From assembly GCF_001746755.1 (NCBI RefSeq), contig NZ_MCGG01000078.1, positions 62,001-126,000 of the forward strand: DNA of 64,000 bases. Reading direction: 5' to 3'. Below the pieces are notes generated by a model. It ran no database searches and was not told the DNA's origin. It was given only the letters and a program-made list of their open reading frames with translations. Made by a program: the position numbers and the translations under genes. Of this stretch, positions 1-9,049 are shown in pieces; within the stretch, counting starts at the first letter, position 1, and every line of letters starts with the position of its first letter. The stretch comes from Magnetovibrio blakemorei (GTDB taxonomy: Bacteria; Pseudomonadota; Alphaproteobacteria; Rhodospirillales; Magnetovibrionaceae).

Positions 1-1
1 C

Positions 2-658
2 AAAATCGTCAATATTGTTTTGATGGGCATGGGCGAGCCGTTGATGAACTTCGACAACGTCAAAAAGGCCCTAAAAATCATCAAAGACGGCGAAGGCATC
101 GCCATTTCGCGCCGCCGCATCACACTTTCGACCTCCGGCGTGGTGCCGATGATGGCGCGCGCGGGGGAAGAAATCGACGTGGATTTGGCCATCAGTCTGC
201 ATGCGGTGCGCGACGAATTGCGCGACGTGTTGGTGCCCATCAACAAAAAATATCCGCTCGATTCATTGCTCAAGGCGTGCGCCGCGTATCCCGGGGCGCG
301 CAATTCACGGCGCATCACCATGGAATATGTGATGCTCAAGGACGTCAACGATTCCGAAGCCGACGCCCATCTGCTGGCCAAGTTGATGCGCCAGTATGAT
401 ATCCCCGCCAAGTTCAACCTGATCCCGTTCAACCCTTGGCCGGGCACCTCTTATGAAACGTCATCCAACAACGCGGTGCATCGGTTTTCTAAAATTTTGA
501 ATGATTTGGGGTTTTCTGCCCCCATTCGCCATCCCCGTGGTCGCGACATCATGGCCGCGTGTGGGCAGTTGAAATCGGCCAGTGAAAACCAAAAGCTCAA
601 AGATTTGGCCGCCAAACGCGAAGCGGCTTTGGACAGCGCCCCAGCCCCCTCGATTTAG
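2..658 (+). CDS. rlmN: 23S rRNA (adenine-C2)-methyltransferase RlmN, C-terminal part
   Basis: The reading frame is already open at the window edge, so only the last ~218 residues are present; the start and the radical-SAM CxxxCxxC cluster lie outside. The visible part has MGMGEPLMN, the [11 protein letters not shown] strand and [10 protein letters not shown], all characteristic of RlmN. The enzyme uses radical SAM chemistry to methylate C2 of A2503 in 23S rRNA and of A37 in some tRNAs. The conserved [11 protein letters not shown] near the C-terminus carries the second catalytic cysteine that forms the protein-RNA adduct. The frame is intact to the stop. A weak terminator-like hairpin follows and the next gene is a separate regulator. 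Confidence 0.95.
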   Translation, partial: KIVNIVLMGMGEPLMNFDNVKKALKIIKDGEGIAISRRRITLSTSGVVPMMARAGEEIDVDLAISLHAVRDELRDVLVPINKKYPLDSLLKACAAYPGARNSRRITMEYVMLKDVNDSEADAHLLAKLMRQYDIPAKFNLIPFNPWPGTSYETSSNNAVHRFSKILNDLGFSAPIRHPRGRDIMAACGQLKSASENQKLKDLAAKREAALDSAPAPSI

Positions 659-673
659 ATTTTTCTGGGCAGC

Positions 674-695
674 GACCGGGCTTCGGTCTATTTTT
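674..695 (+). terminator. Weak intrinsic terminator after rlmN
   Basis: A 5-bp stem (GACCG/CGGTC) with a short loop is followed by TATTTTT, just after the rlmN stop codon. The short stem makes this a modest call. Confidence 0.4.
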
Positions 696-730
696 GTACA
701 GCTATTCCAAAACAAAGAACGGCTTGACCC

Positions 731-1318
731 ATGGCGCGCCCCCAAGAATTTGACTCTGATGACGTTTTGCAAAATGCCATGCTTTTGTTCTGGCAAAAGG
801 GCTATGACGCCACCTCCATCCAAGATTTGGTCGACGCCACCGGGCTGAACCGAGGTAGTCTTTACAATGCCTTTGGCGACAAAGCCCAGTTGTTCGCCAT
901 GGTGATGGAGCGCTATCGCGCTTTTTCCCCGGCTAGGGCTTTGGCCGAAGCCCCTGAGGACGCCTCACCCAAGCAACTGATTCAGGATTTTTTCGACACC
1001 TTGGTCGAGCGCGCCGAACACGACCCGCAAAACAAAGGCTGCTTGCTCACCAACACGGCGGCGGGGCTCTATGGCTGTAATGACATTATGGCCGGGTGGG
1101 TGCGCGAGACCATCGGCCAACTCGAAAACGTTGTCGCTCAGGTTGTCGAGCGCGGTCAAGCCCGTGGCGAATTGAGCACCCAACAATCGGCCACATCCAT
1201 GGCCCACTTTATTGTCGCCACGGCGCAAGGCCTCAACGTTATGGCCCGGGCAACCCCTGACATCCAGACGCTTAAAGACATCGTTACCAACGCACTGCGG
1301 GCGCTGGAGCCCCGCTAA
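731..1318 (+). CDS. TetR/AcrR family transcriptional regulator
   Basis: A 195-residue protein with an N-terminal TetR helix-turn-helix: the segment from about residue 28 to 53 (TSIQDLVDATGLNRGSLYNAF) fits the family signature, followed by the usual FGDKAQLF stretch. The C-terminal two-thirds is the variable ligand-binding and dimer region. Family members are repressors relieved by a small ligand. The next gene (AhpD/CMD-like) begins 106 bp downstream, and its promoter is flanked by two inverted copies of a TetR-like palindrome, so this protein very likely represses that gene. No matching operator is visible upstream of the regulator itself. The ligand is unknown. Confidence 0.9.
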   Translation: MARPQEFDSDDVLQNAMLLFWQKGYDATSIQDLVDATGLNRGSLYNAFGDKAQLFAMVMERYRAFSPARALAEAPEDASPKQLIQDFFDTLVERAEHDPQNKGCLLTNTAAGLYGCNDIMAGWVRETIGQLENVVAQVVERGQARGELSTQQSATSMAHFIVATAQGLNVMARATPDIQTLKDIVTNALRALEPR

Positions 1319-1329
1319 ATCTTTTATTT

Positions 1330-1406
1330 TGGAATGATCGTTCATTAATCCTTGACCCAGCGCTCAAGTCTATTTAGATTCGAGCTATATTTGAACGATC
1401 ATTCCA
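1330..1406 (+). promoter_or_regulatory. Promoter of the CMD-like gene with two flanking TetR-type operators
   Basis: A sigma70-type promoter, TTGACC (1352-1357), a 17-bp spacer and TAGATT (1375-1380), lies between two copies of one palindromic motif in opposite orientation: TGGAATGATCGTTCA at 1330-1344 and its exact reverse complement at 1392-1406. The first copy reads as the symmetric site AATGA-TCGT-TCATT (1333-1346). The downstream copy covers the predicted transcription start region. This geometry suits repression by the adjacent TetR protein, possibly with looping or cooperative dimers. The operators and boxes are seen in the sequence; the binding protein is inferred. Confidence 0.75.
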
Positions 1407-1424
1407 TAATTTGAGAGGTCTCCC

Positions 1425-1988
1425 ATGTCCCCCTTCACGTTGCACACCAAAGATACCGCCCCTGTCGGTTCCCACGGCGTCATGGATGCCTATATGGAGA
1501 AATTCGGCTTTGTTCCCAACTTGATTGGCATGATGTCCCAATCGCCGGCGACCACCCAAGGCTATGCGCAAACTTATGCGTTGCTGGATGAAACCGATTT
1601 TACCCCCGCCGAACAGCAATTGTTGTTTCTCACCGTCAGTCGCGCCAATGAATGCACCTACTGTGTTGCGGCGCACACCCTGGCTGGCAAGATGATGGGG
1701 TTGGATGAAGCAACCATTTCCGCCGTGCGCGAAGGACGCCCGATTTTAGATCCCAAGCTGGCGGCCTTGTCGGAATTTGCGCTCAAGATCGTCGCAAAAC
1801 GCGGCAACGTCAGTCGTGACGACGTCAGTGATTTTCTCACCGCCGGGTATACCAACGCGCAAATCCTCGAAGTGCTTTTGGCGGTGGCAACCAAGTCCAT
1901 CAGTAACTATATGAACCATATTGCCGAGACACCTTTGGACCCGGCGTTCCTGGCTTCGGCTTGGTCGGCCCGTTCTCAGGCGGCATAA
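1425..1988 (+). CDS. Carboxymuconolactone decarboxylase / AhpD-like peroxidase-related protein
   Basis: A 187-residue protein of the AhpD/CMD fold. The active-site signature E-C-x-x-C-x-x-x-H is present as NECTYCVAAH (Cys77, Cys80, His84), placing it with the alkylhydroperoxidase-like redox members rather than true decarboxylases. An upstream GAGAGG acts as the ribosome binding site. Its promoter sits between two TetR-type operators next to the regulator gene, so it is probably induced by a reactive or toxic compound. A DsbA-family thiol protein follows 120 bp downstream. Its physiological substrate is unknown. Confidence 0.88.
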   Translation: MSPFTLHTKDTAPVGSHGVMDAYMEKFGFVPNLIGMMSQSPATTQGYAQTYALLDETDFTPAEQQLLFLTVSRANECTYCVAAHTLAGKMMGLDEATISAVREGRPILDPKLAALSEFALKIVAKRGNVSRDDVSDFLTAGYTNAQILEVLLAVATKSISNYMNHIAETPLDPAFLASAWSARSQAA

Positions 1989-2109
1989 TTTGTTTTTTTA
2001 TGCGGCCTCCCCCGTTCCTTTTTCCGCTGCGCCGGGTCTGACTCCTCCCCCTCAAGGCCTCTAGACCAACGCAGCGGGAGAAGGTTCTTTTCAACAGAAG
2101 GCCTATGTG

Positions 2110-2799
2110 ATGTCTGACGTTTGCCCCATAACATCTGATGAAAACCTCAACGACCCGGTCGCCTCTTTTGATCCGGGACCGGGAAAACACGTTTTGTTTT
2201 TTGGCGATCCCATGTGTTCTTGGTGCTGGGGTTTTTCGCCTGATTTAAAACAGATTGCCGACATGGCCCAAGGCCGCGCCCAGTTCCATGTGGTGATGGG
2301 TGGTCTGCGCCCCGGCACCCGTGAATCATGGGATGCAACGATGCGCGCTTACATTCGTCATCACTGGCAAGACGTCGCCGCCAAAACCGGTCAGCCGTTT
2401 AATTTTGACCGCTTTGACGATGAAGATTTTGTCTACGACACCGAGCCCGCCTGCCGTGCGGTGGTCACCGTGCGCAGCCTCGACCCCAGCCGCACCTTGG
2501 CCATGTACGAAGCCCTTCAACGCGGCTTTTATGCTGAAAACCTGGACATCACCAAGACTGAAGTCCTGGCTGACCTGGCGCAATCCGTCGGTCTTGACCG
2601 CGATCGTTTTGTAAATTTATTTGAAGTCCCGGGTCAACGCCAACTGGTGGCTGCAGATTTTATCCGCACCCAGTCGTTTGGCGTTCAGGGGTTCCCGTCG
2701 CTGTTGTGCGCCGAAGATGGCAAGTACGGATTTTTGGCCTTGGGCTATCGACCGTTTGCGGCCATGCAGGGCGACTTTGCCGCGTGGCTCGACGCCTAA
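2110..2799 (+). CDS. DsbA-family thiol oxidoreductase (cytoplasmic type)
   Basis: About 229 residues with the thioredoxin-fold active site CSWC (Cys36-Cys39 in DPMCSWCWGF), a long helical insert, and the cis-proline loop GVQGFPS near the C-terminus. No signal peptide is visible, so it probably acts in the cytoplasm, like the FrnE/YwbO-type members of the DsbA superfamily. A GTG three bases upstream (2107) is an alternative start; AGAAGG at 2096-2101 is well placed for the ATG. Its position after an AhpD-like gene suggests a shared role in thiol or oxidative stress, which is inference. Confidence 0.85.
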   Translation: MSDVCPITSDENLNDPVASFDPGPGKHVLFFGDPMCSWCWGFSPDLKQIADMAQGRAQFHVVMGGLRPGTRESWDATMRAYIRHHWQDVAAKTGQPFNFDRFDDEDFVYDTEPACRAVVTVRSLDPSRTLAMYEALQRGFYAENLDITKTEVLADLAQSVGLDRDRFVNLFEVPGQRQLVAADFIRTQSFGVQGFPSLLCAEDGKYGFLALGYRPFAAMQGDFAAWLDA

Positions 2800-2936
2800 C
2801 CGAACATGCCTTGCCCGGCTCGCGATTTTGGCTATAGTGCCCGCGAGAGCGCTCTGTTTTCGATCAGCTGAGGCTTCTGACCTCAAACTGTCTCCCACAA
2901 GCCTCCCACCGACCTCATTATTTAAGGACACTCCTC

Positions 2937-4148
2937 ATGGCGGGCGATATCAAGAAAGTTGTTTTGGCATACAGCGGCGGATTGGACACGTCCATCATTC
3001 TGCGCTGGCTGGAAGAAACCTATCATTGCGAAGTGGTGACGTTCACTGCCGACTTGGGTCAAGGTGAAGAGCTGGAACCGGCGCGCCAAAAAGCCGAAAT
3101 GATGGGCATCAAGGAAATCTACATCGAGGATCTGCGCGAAGAGTTCGTCCGCGATTATGTGTTTCCCATGTTTCGCGCCAACGCGTTGTATGAAGGCACC
3201 TACCTGTTGGGGACCTCCATCGCCAGGCCGCTGATCGCCAAACGCCAAATCGAAATTGCCCGCGAAGTCGGGGCCGACGCGGTGTCCCACGGCGCCACCG
3301 GCAAGGGCAACGACCAAGTTCGTTTTGAACTGGGGTATTACGCGTGTAATCCCGACATCAAAATCATCGCACCGTGGCGGGAATGGGACATGGCGTCCCG
3401 CACCGATCTCATCAATTATGCGGAAAAGCACCAGATTCCGGTGCCCAAGGACAAGCGCGGCGAAAGCCCCTTTTCCCAGGACGCCAATTTGCTGCACATT
3501 TCGTCCGAAGGCAAAATTCTCGAAGATCCGTGGCAAGAACCCGATTACGACCTGATCTTGGCGCGCATGGTCACCCCCATGGCGGCGCCGGATTACCCCA
3601 CCGAAATCACCATCGATTTTGAAGCCGGCGACCCCATCGCCATCAACGGTGAAGCCATGAGCCCGGCCACCTTGCTGGCGAAGCTCAACGATTTGGGCGG
3701 CGCCAACGGTGTCGGCGCAACGGACATCGTGGAAAATCGTTTTGTCGGCATGAAATCGCGCGGTGTTTATGAAACCCCGGGCGGCACGGTGCTGCTGCAC
3801 GCCCGACGCGCCATGGAAAGCCTGACCCTGGACCGCGGTGCGGCGCATCAAAAGGATGAATTGATGCCGCGCTATGCGGAAATGATTTACAACGGCTTTT
3901 GGTTTGCCCCGGAACGCGAAATGCTTCAGGCCGCCATCGACAAGGCCAGCGAGCGGGTCACCGGTACGGTTCGCCTGAAACTCTACAAAGGCAACGTCAT
4001 CGTCACCGGGCGCAAATCGCCCAATTCGCTCTATGACGAAGCCATGGTGACGTTTGAAGAAGACAGCGTTTACAATCAGCACGATGCAGAAGGCTTTATC
4101 CGCCTCAATGCGCTGCGTTTGCGCCTAGGTGCCCGTTTGAAAAAATAA
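2937..4148 (+). CDS. argG: Argininosuccinate synthase
   Basis: A full-length 403-residue protein. The N-terminal ATP-pyrophosphatase loop [11 protein letters not shown] (residues ~11-21) and the [15 protein letters not shown] segment are diagnostic. It joins citrulline and aspartate using ATP to make argininosuccinate, the penultimate step of arginine synthesis. The ATG follows AAGGA. It is monocistronic: a strong intrinsic terminator begins 22 bp after the stop. argH and the other arginine genes are not in the window. Confidence 0.98.
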   Translation: MAGDIKKVVLAYSGGLDTSIILRWLEETYHCEVVTFTADLGQGEELEPARQKAEMMGIKEIYIEDLREEFVRDYVFPMFRANALYEGTYLLGTSIARPLIAKRQIEIAREVGADAVSHGATGKGNDQVRFELGYYACNPDIKIIAPWREWDMASRTDLINYAEKHQIPVPKDKRGESPFSQDANLLHISSEGKILEDPWQEPDYDLILARMVTPMAAPDYPTEITIDFEAGDPIAINGEAMSPATLLAKLNDLGGANGVGATDIVENRFVGMKSRGVYETPGGTVLLHARRAMESLTLDRGAAHQKDELMPRYAEMIYNGFWFAPEREMLQAAIDKASERVTGTVRLKLYKGNVIVTGRKSPNSLYDEAMVTFEEDSVYNQHDAEGFIRLNALRLRLGARLKK

Positions 4149-4170
4149 TCAATAGAGACAGTTACGAGAA

Positions 4171-4197
4171 AAAGGGGCCGCAAGGTCCCTTTTTTTT
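4171..4197 (+). terminator. Intrinsic terminator of argG
   Basis: AAGGGGCC-GCAA-GGTCCCTT forms an 8-bp stem with one G-U pair and a tetraloop, followed by a run of eight T. Confidence 0.9.
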
Positions 4198-4344
4198 GAT
4201 CGGACCAAACGTTCGACGCACAGGCCTTCGAGCCGCCAGCTATATTTAAAGATTATTATATAATCTTATTATATATAGGCTGTGATCTTATTTTTACGTC
4301 CTAATGCTTTGATTATTCGTGTAAAAAATACAAACCTAATTTAT
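4198..4344. other. AT-rich spacer, no gene seen
   Basis: A short AT-rich stretch with self-complementary TATATAATC-type sequence between argG and the converging ATPase gene. No convincing coding frame or RNA is visible. Confidence 0.6.
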
Positions 4345-5781
4345 TTATTTTTTATTTGCACCTGGACCCACCAACAAAATTTGACCAACGGCATAACACC
4401 AAACCGACACCGGCATGTAACCAATCTCATGAGTGCCGACCATGCGCTTGCCCGACATGTTGCGGGTCAAAACTTTTGACGGCGTCGATGGTTGGTTCAG
4501 GTCCAAGAAATCGATCATATCGGCAAGTACGTCTTGAGGCTTTGAAACAGCCGTGTTGGACCAATCCAATTCGATGCATTTCACCGGCTTTGTGCCCTTC
4601 GCGGGCATTTCAACCAGAGACACGTGTTTGTGTTTGCGGCCTTGTTTCCAAAAGGCATAGTACAACCTCTCGAAGGTCGACGAATGCATAAACTGTGAGA
4701 TCACCGCCGTTTCCGCTTGGCGGGCCATGGCTTCGTCGTCCAGCGCCACGGGACCGGCCAGACCAGCGCGCAACGCCGGAGAGGTCAGATAGACCTTAAA
4801 GCGGGTTTGGCGCAAAAACCGCTTGGCTTCGCCGTCAACCCGCCAAATGCGTTTGATCAAATAGGCGGCCTCTAGGAATTCCAAATATTTGCGCAGGGTA
4901 TTTTTCGCCACGCTCATGTCTTTAGACAGATTTTCGATGCTGGTTTCAATGCCGGTTTCCAGCGCCAATCGGGTCATCAGCTTGGCCACTTCGCGCTGGT
5001 CGGCGATGCCGCACAATCCCGCCAAGTCGCGATGGAGAATTTTCGCCGTGACGTCGACCGGATTGCCCACCTGACCGCCGGTTAAAAAGGCAATCTCGGG
5101 AAATCCGCCGAAGTTCACGTAATCGACAAAGGCTGCGTTGAGGCCATCCAGATCGTTTAAGCGTCCTTCAGCGTCAAACAATTTTTCCCGAATGCGTTTG
5201 ATGTGCAGATATTCCGCAAACAACACGGGCGGTAAAACAGAATGCGAAAAAGGCCCCGGTTCCGTTACCTTTAGGGCTTTGGTTTTTTCGTTTTGATCCG
5301 CCATCACGTCGGTGTTGGTTTGGGGCGCCAGCGCCGTCACCGCGACAATGCGGCATGACGGGCGCGCGCGCGCCAGTTCGTCTAAACGCTGTTCCCATTC
5401 CGGCACGTTGTGAACGTCGTCCAAAAAGACATAAGCACCCGCGCCGCCCGGCTCAACGCCCGCCGACTGCAGCGCCTGGTCAACCAAATCGATCAGCGCC
5501 AAATTGGCGAAGGCTGGATTGTCCAGGCGAATATAAGACAGAGACTTTGGCTTAACCCCCGAACCCATCAACAACTGAATCACTTGCTTGATGAGAATCG
5601 ATTTCCCCGCCCGTCCCGGACCGGAGAGAACCACCGCGACACCACCACCAGACCGGACCCGTTCAAGGAACGGACTCACAAACGCGCGGCGCGCCGCACG
5701 CTGAACCACCGTCTCAACTGAGCCGGTTGCCCACCATGGATTGTCCAGGATAAGCCTATTTTTCAAGTCAGTATCAATCAC
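4345..5781 (-). CDS. AAA ATPase with DUF4143-type C-terminal region
   Basis: A 478-residue protein with Walker A GPGRAGKS (residues 54-61), a Walker-B-like VFLDDVHN (about 118-125) and a winged-helix-like C-terminal half with the pattern IENLSKDMSVAKNTLRKYLEFLEAAYLIKRI typical of AAA_14/DUF4143 proteins. In most relatives Walker B ends D-E and is followed by a TGS..GR sensor; here it ends D-D and the region reads VTALAPQ, so the ATPase may be altered. Function in the family is poorly known. It is a single gene converging on argG with a long AT-rich upstream region. It is not clearly part of any neighbouring pathway. Confidence 0.8.
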   Translation of the reverse strand: MIDTDLKNRLILDNPWWATGSVETVVQRAARRAFVSPFLERVRSGGGVAVVLSGPGRAGKSILIKQVIQLLMGSGVKPKSLSYIRLDNPAFANLALIDLVDQALQSAGVEPGGAGAYVFLDDVHNVPEWEQRLDELARARPSCRIVAVTALAPQTNTDVMADQNEKTKALKVTEPGPFSHSVLPPVLFAEYLHIKRIREKLFDAEGRLNDLDGLNAAFVDYVNFGGFPEIAFLTGGQVGNPVDVTAKILHRDLAGLCGIADQREVAKLMTRLALETGIETSIENLSKDMSVAKNTLRKYLEFLEAAYLIKRIWRVDGEAKRFLRQTRFKVYLTSPALRAGLAGPVALDDEAMARQAETAVISQFMHSSTFERLYYAFWKQGRKHKHVSLVEMPAKGTKPVKCIELDWSNTAVSKPQDVLADMIDFLDLNQPSTPSKVLTRNMSGKRMVGTHEIGYMPVSVWCYAVGQILLVGPGANKK

Positions 5782-6018
5782 TTAAACCATCCCGTCAATT
5801 CGTATGAACAATTAAGATTAGTCTAAATAGTCTATACTGACGCCCCATTGGATTAAGGCATTTTATATACTTTTATATTTTTAAGCAAACGAAATAGCTT
5901 AATTTAATGCTATTAAACCCTATTTTTATTATGGATTAAACAAAGGATTTCTCTATCGCCCTAAATGGTTCATCATAACCACTGCGAACCTTTTAACCGG
6001 TATCATGAGCCTTTACAT

Positions 6019-6861
6019 ATGTCCCATGCAAAGCGCCCAGCCATTCCCGCCAAGCGGATCAACCTCAACAATCGTTTTGTCCACTTCGTTAGCATTGCTT
6101 TTGTCGTGGCCCTGTTCTTGATCGGTATTCCGTATGTGTTGGTTTCGCGTCCCGACGTGAATGCACAAGTTGCCCTGGCCAAGGCGGCACTGGCCGAATC
6201 CCGCCAAGCACGGCGTATTGTTTTTGATGGCGACGACATCACTGCTTTGCCGTTCGAGGTTAGCCAAGTTGAAGACCAAAAGGTTTTGTTTTTGGCCCGC
6301 ATGTTGCCCCTCGTCGCGGCGGAAAATGCACGCATCACCAAGCAGCGCGCGTCCATCGAACACAACCCGTCTCCGGCCCAGCTCAATGCGTTGGCCCGTG
6401 CCTATGGTCTGACACCCGGCGCGGTTGACCGGGCAACTTTACTGCGGCGCATTGATGTGGTGCCCGAATCGTTGGTTTTGGCCCAATCGGCCATCGAATC
6501 GGCCTGGGGCGGTTCTCGGTTTGCCCGCCAAGGACACGCCTTTTTTGGTGAGCACACTTCAGACCCCGATGCCCCCGGCATGAAACCCAAACGAGCTGAG
6601 GGGTTTAAAATCAAAAGCTTCGAAACACCGCAAATGTCGGTGCGATCTTACTTAAAAACCCTCAACACCCACCCCGCGTATAAGGCCTTTCGGCTTCGCC
6701 GCGCCACCTTGCGGGCCTTGGGCGAACACCTGTCCGGCGCAGATTTGGCGCACCACCTGATGGCCTATTCGGAGCTGGGCTCGACCTATATCTCTATGAT
6801 CACAAGCACCATCGCGACCAATGGCCTGCGTGAATTTGATGGTCTTCGCCTGTCTGACTAG
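6019..6861 (+). CDS. Bax-like membrane-anchored glucosaminidase-domain protein
   Basis: About 280 residues from the ATG at 6019; an in-frame ATG at 5965 would add 18 residues and neither has a strong ribosome binding site. A basic N-terminus precedes one membrane segment (FVSIAFVVALFLIGIPYVLV), then a periplasmic domain. The segment VPESLVLAQSAIESAWGGSRFA holds the likely catalytic glutamate of the glucosaminidase (GH73-type) fold, and HAFFGEH and YSELGSTYI match E. coli Bax. It probably hydrolyses peptidoglycan glycan strands. It stands alone, with 90 bp before the phosphatase gene. Confidence 0.85.
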   Translation: MSHAKRPAIPAKRINLNNRFVHFVSIAFVVALFLIGIPYVLVSRPDVNAQVALAKAALAESRQARRIVFDGDDITALPFEVSQVEDQKVLFLARMLPLVAAENARITKQRASIEHNPSPAQLNALARAYGLTPGAVDRATLLRRIDVVPESLVLAQSAIESAWGGSRFARQGHAFFGEHTSDPDAPGMKPKRAEGFKIKSFETPQMSVRSYLKTLNTHPAYKAFRLRRATLRALGEHLSGADLAHHLMAYSELGSTYISMITSTIATNGLREFDGLRLSD

Positions 6862-6950
6862 CATCTTTATGAAGCTCACACTTGCCAGTCCGCCCAGCAG
6901 CCCGGATAATCCGCTCCCATCTTCCATTCACCCGGTTGCGGAGGTTCTGC

Positions 6951-7427
6951 ATGGTTAGCGTTTTGTTTGTGTGTCTGGGCAACATTTGTCGATCCCCCAC
7001 CGCCGAGGGCGTGTTTCGTCATTTGGTTGAACAGCGCCGATTGAGCGATAAAATCTCCATCGACAGCGCCGGGACCCACGCCTATCACATTGGCGAACCA
7101 CCCGACCGCCGCGCCCAAGCCGAAGCGCGGCGGCGTGGCATCGATATCGGTGCCTTGCGCGGCCGCCAAGCCAAGGCTGACGATTTTTTAAACTTCGATT
7201 ACGTGCTCGCCATGGACGCATCCAATTTGAGCAACCTGCAAAAAATTTGTCCCCAAGGCCACGCCCAGCGGCTCAGCCTGTTCTTGGACTTTGCCCCCCA
7301 TTTAAACCGCCGCGAAGTCCCCGACCCTTATTATGATGATGGTTTTTCAGGGGTTTACGACATGATCGAAGCCGCAGCTCAAGGCTTGTTGGCTGACATC
7401 GAAGCCAAGCATCTGGCAGAAGATTGA
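6951..7427 (+). CDS. Low-molecular-weight protein-tyrosine phosphatase
   Basis: A 158-residue protein starting at an ATG six bases after GAGG. It begins with VLFVCLGNICRSPTAEG, carrying the CX5R phosphate-binding loop (Cys8, Arg14), and the C-terminal DPYYDD supplies the general-acid aspartate. These enzymes dephosphorylate phosphotyrosine; in bacteria they often regulate capsule or exopolysaccharide kinases, but none is adjacent here. Its stop lies immediately before the start of the kinase-like gene, so the two are translationally close and likely co-transcribed, with the HAD gene third. Confidence 0.95.
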   Translation: MVSVLFVCLGNICRSPTAEGVFRHLVEQRRLSDKISIDSAGTHAYHIGEPPDRRAQAEARRRGIDIGALRGRQAKADDFLNFDYVLAMDASNLSNLQKICPQGHAQRLSLFLDFAPHLNRREVPDPYYDDGFSGVYDMIEAAAQGLLADIEAKHLAED

Positions 7428-7429
7428 CC

Positions 7430-8287
7430 ATGAGCGTTGATGTGAACGCCCAAATTGAAGCCTTAACAGGCGCGCGCCCGACACGTTTAACGCCCCTGTC
7501 CGGAGGCTGCGTCGGCCAAGTTTATCGTGTGTCGTTTGCCCACAAGCCCGACCTGGTCGCCAAGGTGGGCGAGGCGGACAGCGGTTTGGCGCTGGAAGGG
7601 CAAATGTTGGCCTATTTGGCATCCAACACGCAGCTGCCGGTGCCCCAGGTGCACCACAGTGATGATATGTTGTTGCTGATGGAGGCCCTGCCCTGCGGAG
7701 GTGGCTTGGGCACCATCGTCCAGCGTGATGCCGCCCGCCATGTCGCCGACCTTCACGCCATCACCACCGACCAAGGCTTCGGCTTTTCCTACGACACGGT
7801 CATTGGCGGATTGGCGCAACCCAATCCGTGGACGGCCAACTGGTGCGATTTTTTTCGCGATCAACGACTCATGTATATGGGGCGATTGGCGCATCAGTCC
7901 GGCAAATTGCCCACCCCCACCTTGAACCGCCTCAGTCTTTTTTGTGAAGTTTTGGAGCGATGGATACCCAAAGCCCCCCGGCCTGCACTGATCCATGGCG
8001 ATCTGTGGACAGGTAACATTTTGAGCAATCAAGAGCACATTACGGGCTTCATCGATCCGGCCATTTATTTTGCCGACGCGGAAATAGAGTTGGCCTTCAC
8101 CACCCTGTTCGGCACCTTCGGCGAGTCTTTTTTCGATCGATACCACCAGCTTCGCCCCATCCGTGCAGGCTTTTTTGAAGAACGCCGCGATATTTACAAC
8201 CTCTACCCGCTGTTGGTACATGTGCGCCTGTTTGGCGGCTCATACGTTGCCGACGTTGAACGCACCCTTTCTAAATTTGGACATTGA
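7430..8287 (+). CDS. Fructosamine kinase-like protein
   Basis: A 285-residue protein of the fructosamine/ketosamine-3-kinase family. The phosphotransferase motif HGDLWTGN and the metal-binding GFIDPA are present, with a degenerate N-terminal nucleotide loop ([12 protein letters not shown]). Family members phosphorylate sugars attached to amines, leading to deglycation of proteins or metabolites. The ATG lies 2 bp after the phosphatase stop codon and the HAD hydrolase starts 4 bp after this stop, so the three form one operon. Pairing a ketosamine kinase with two phosphatases suggests a sugar-phosphate or protein-repair function (inference). Confidence 0.9.
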   Translation: MSVDVNAQIEALTGARPTRLTPLSGGCVGQVYRVSFAHKPDLVAKVGEADSGLALEGQMLAYLASNTQLPVPQVHHSDDMLLLMEALPCGGGLGTIVQRDAARHVADLHAITTDQGFGFSYDTVIGGLAQPNPWTANWCDFFRDQRLMYMGRLAHQSGKLPTPTLNRLSLFCEVLERWIPKAPRPALIHGDLWTGNILSNQEHITGFIDPAIYFADAEIELAFTTLFGTFGESFFDRYHQLRPIRAGFFEERRDIYNLYPLLVHVRLFGGSYVADVERTLSKFGH

Positions 8288-8291
8288 GGCC

Positions 8292-8981
8292 ATGAATTTA
8301 CAGCTGGTCATTTTCGATTGCGATGGCGTCTTGGTGGACAGCGAAATGATTGCGTCGCGTGAATTGGCGTTGTATCTCAGCGATCTAGGCCATCCAACCG
8401 AGGCTGCAGAGTGTCGCCAATTGTTCACCGGCATGTCGATCCAATCCGTCGCCGATAAGGTTGGCACGGAGTGGGGCCTGAGTGTGCCCATTGATTTTAT
8501 CGAACACCTGCGCGCCCGCGACCGCATCGCCTTTGAGCGCGAGTTGAAGGCAGTCGCCCATGTTGAAGAGGCACTGGAACACCTCCACCAAGCCAACATT
8601 CCGTTTTGTGTGGCCTCTAGCGGCACCCCGGAAAAAATTCGCCATTCCTTAGAGCTAACTGAGTTGCTGCCATGGTTTGACAACCATCTGTTCAGCGCCA
8701 CCCAAGTGGCTCACGGCAAACCTGCGCCGGACCTGTTCACTTTTGCCGCCAAGCGTATGGGCGTGCCGGCCGGACACTGTCTGGTCATTGAAGACGCCAC
8801 ACCCGGTGTTCAAGGCGGCGTTGCGGCTGGAATGGACGTGTTTGGCTTTATCGGGGCCAGCCATTGCACCCCACACAGCGGTGAGGCCCTGTTGGCCAGC
8901 GGCGCGAAGTGCATTTTTGAACATATGGCCGACTTGCCTGCTCTATTAGATGCTCGCCAGAGCCACTGTGATTTTTTATAG
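8292..8981 (+). CDS. HAD-superfamily hydrolase, subfamily IA
   Basis: A 229-residue phosphatase. Motif [11 protein letters not shown] gives the nucleophile and acid aspartates, motif II is VASSGTP, motif III the lysine in HGKPAPDLF, and motif [13 protein letters not shown]. It resembles phosphoglycolate phosphatase and beta-phosphoglucomutase-like members, so the substrate is probably a small sugar phosphate. The start at 8292 is chosen because GAGG at 8286-8289 precedes it and homology begins there; the open frame extends further upstream inside the kinase gene. It is the last gene of the operon. Confidence 0.9.
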   Translation: MNLQLVIFDCDGVLVDSEMIASRELALYLSDLGHPTEAAECRQLFTGMSIQSVADKVGTEWGLSVPIDFIEHLRARDRIAFERELKAVAHVEEALEHLHQANIPFCVASSGTPEKIRHSLELTELLPWFDNHLFSATQVAHGKPAPDLFTFAAKRMGVPAGHCLVIEDATPGVQGGVAAGMDVFGFIGASHCTPHSGEALLASGAKCIFEHMADLPALLDARQSHCDFL

Positions 8982-9049
8982 TATACTGATGTAAAAAGAT
9001 TATTTAAGTCTAATTTTTTAACCTTATTATAAATTGCTTAAATGTCGTC

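Noticed and set aside
2922-4082. 386-residue open frame antisense to argG
   Set aside because: It lies entirely opposite a certain gene, its composition is a mirror of argG codons, and no ribosome binding site or known domain is present.
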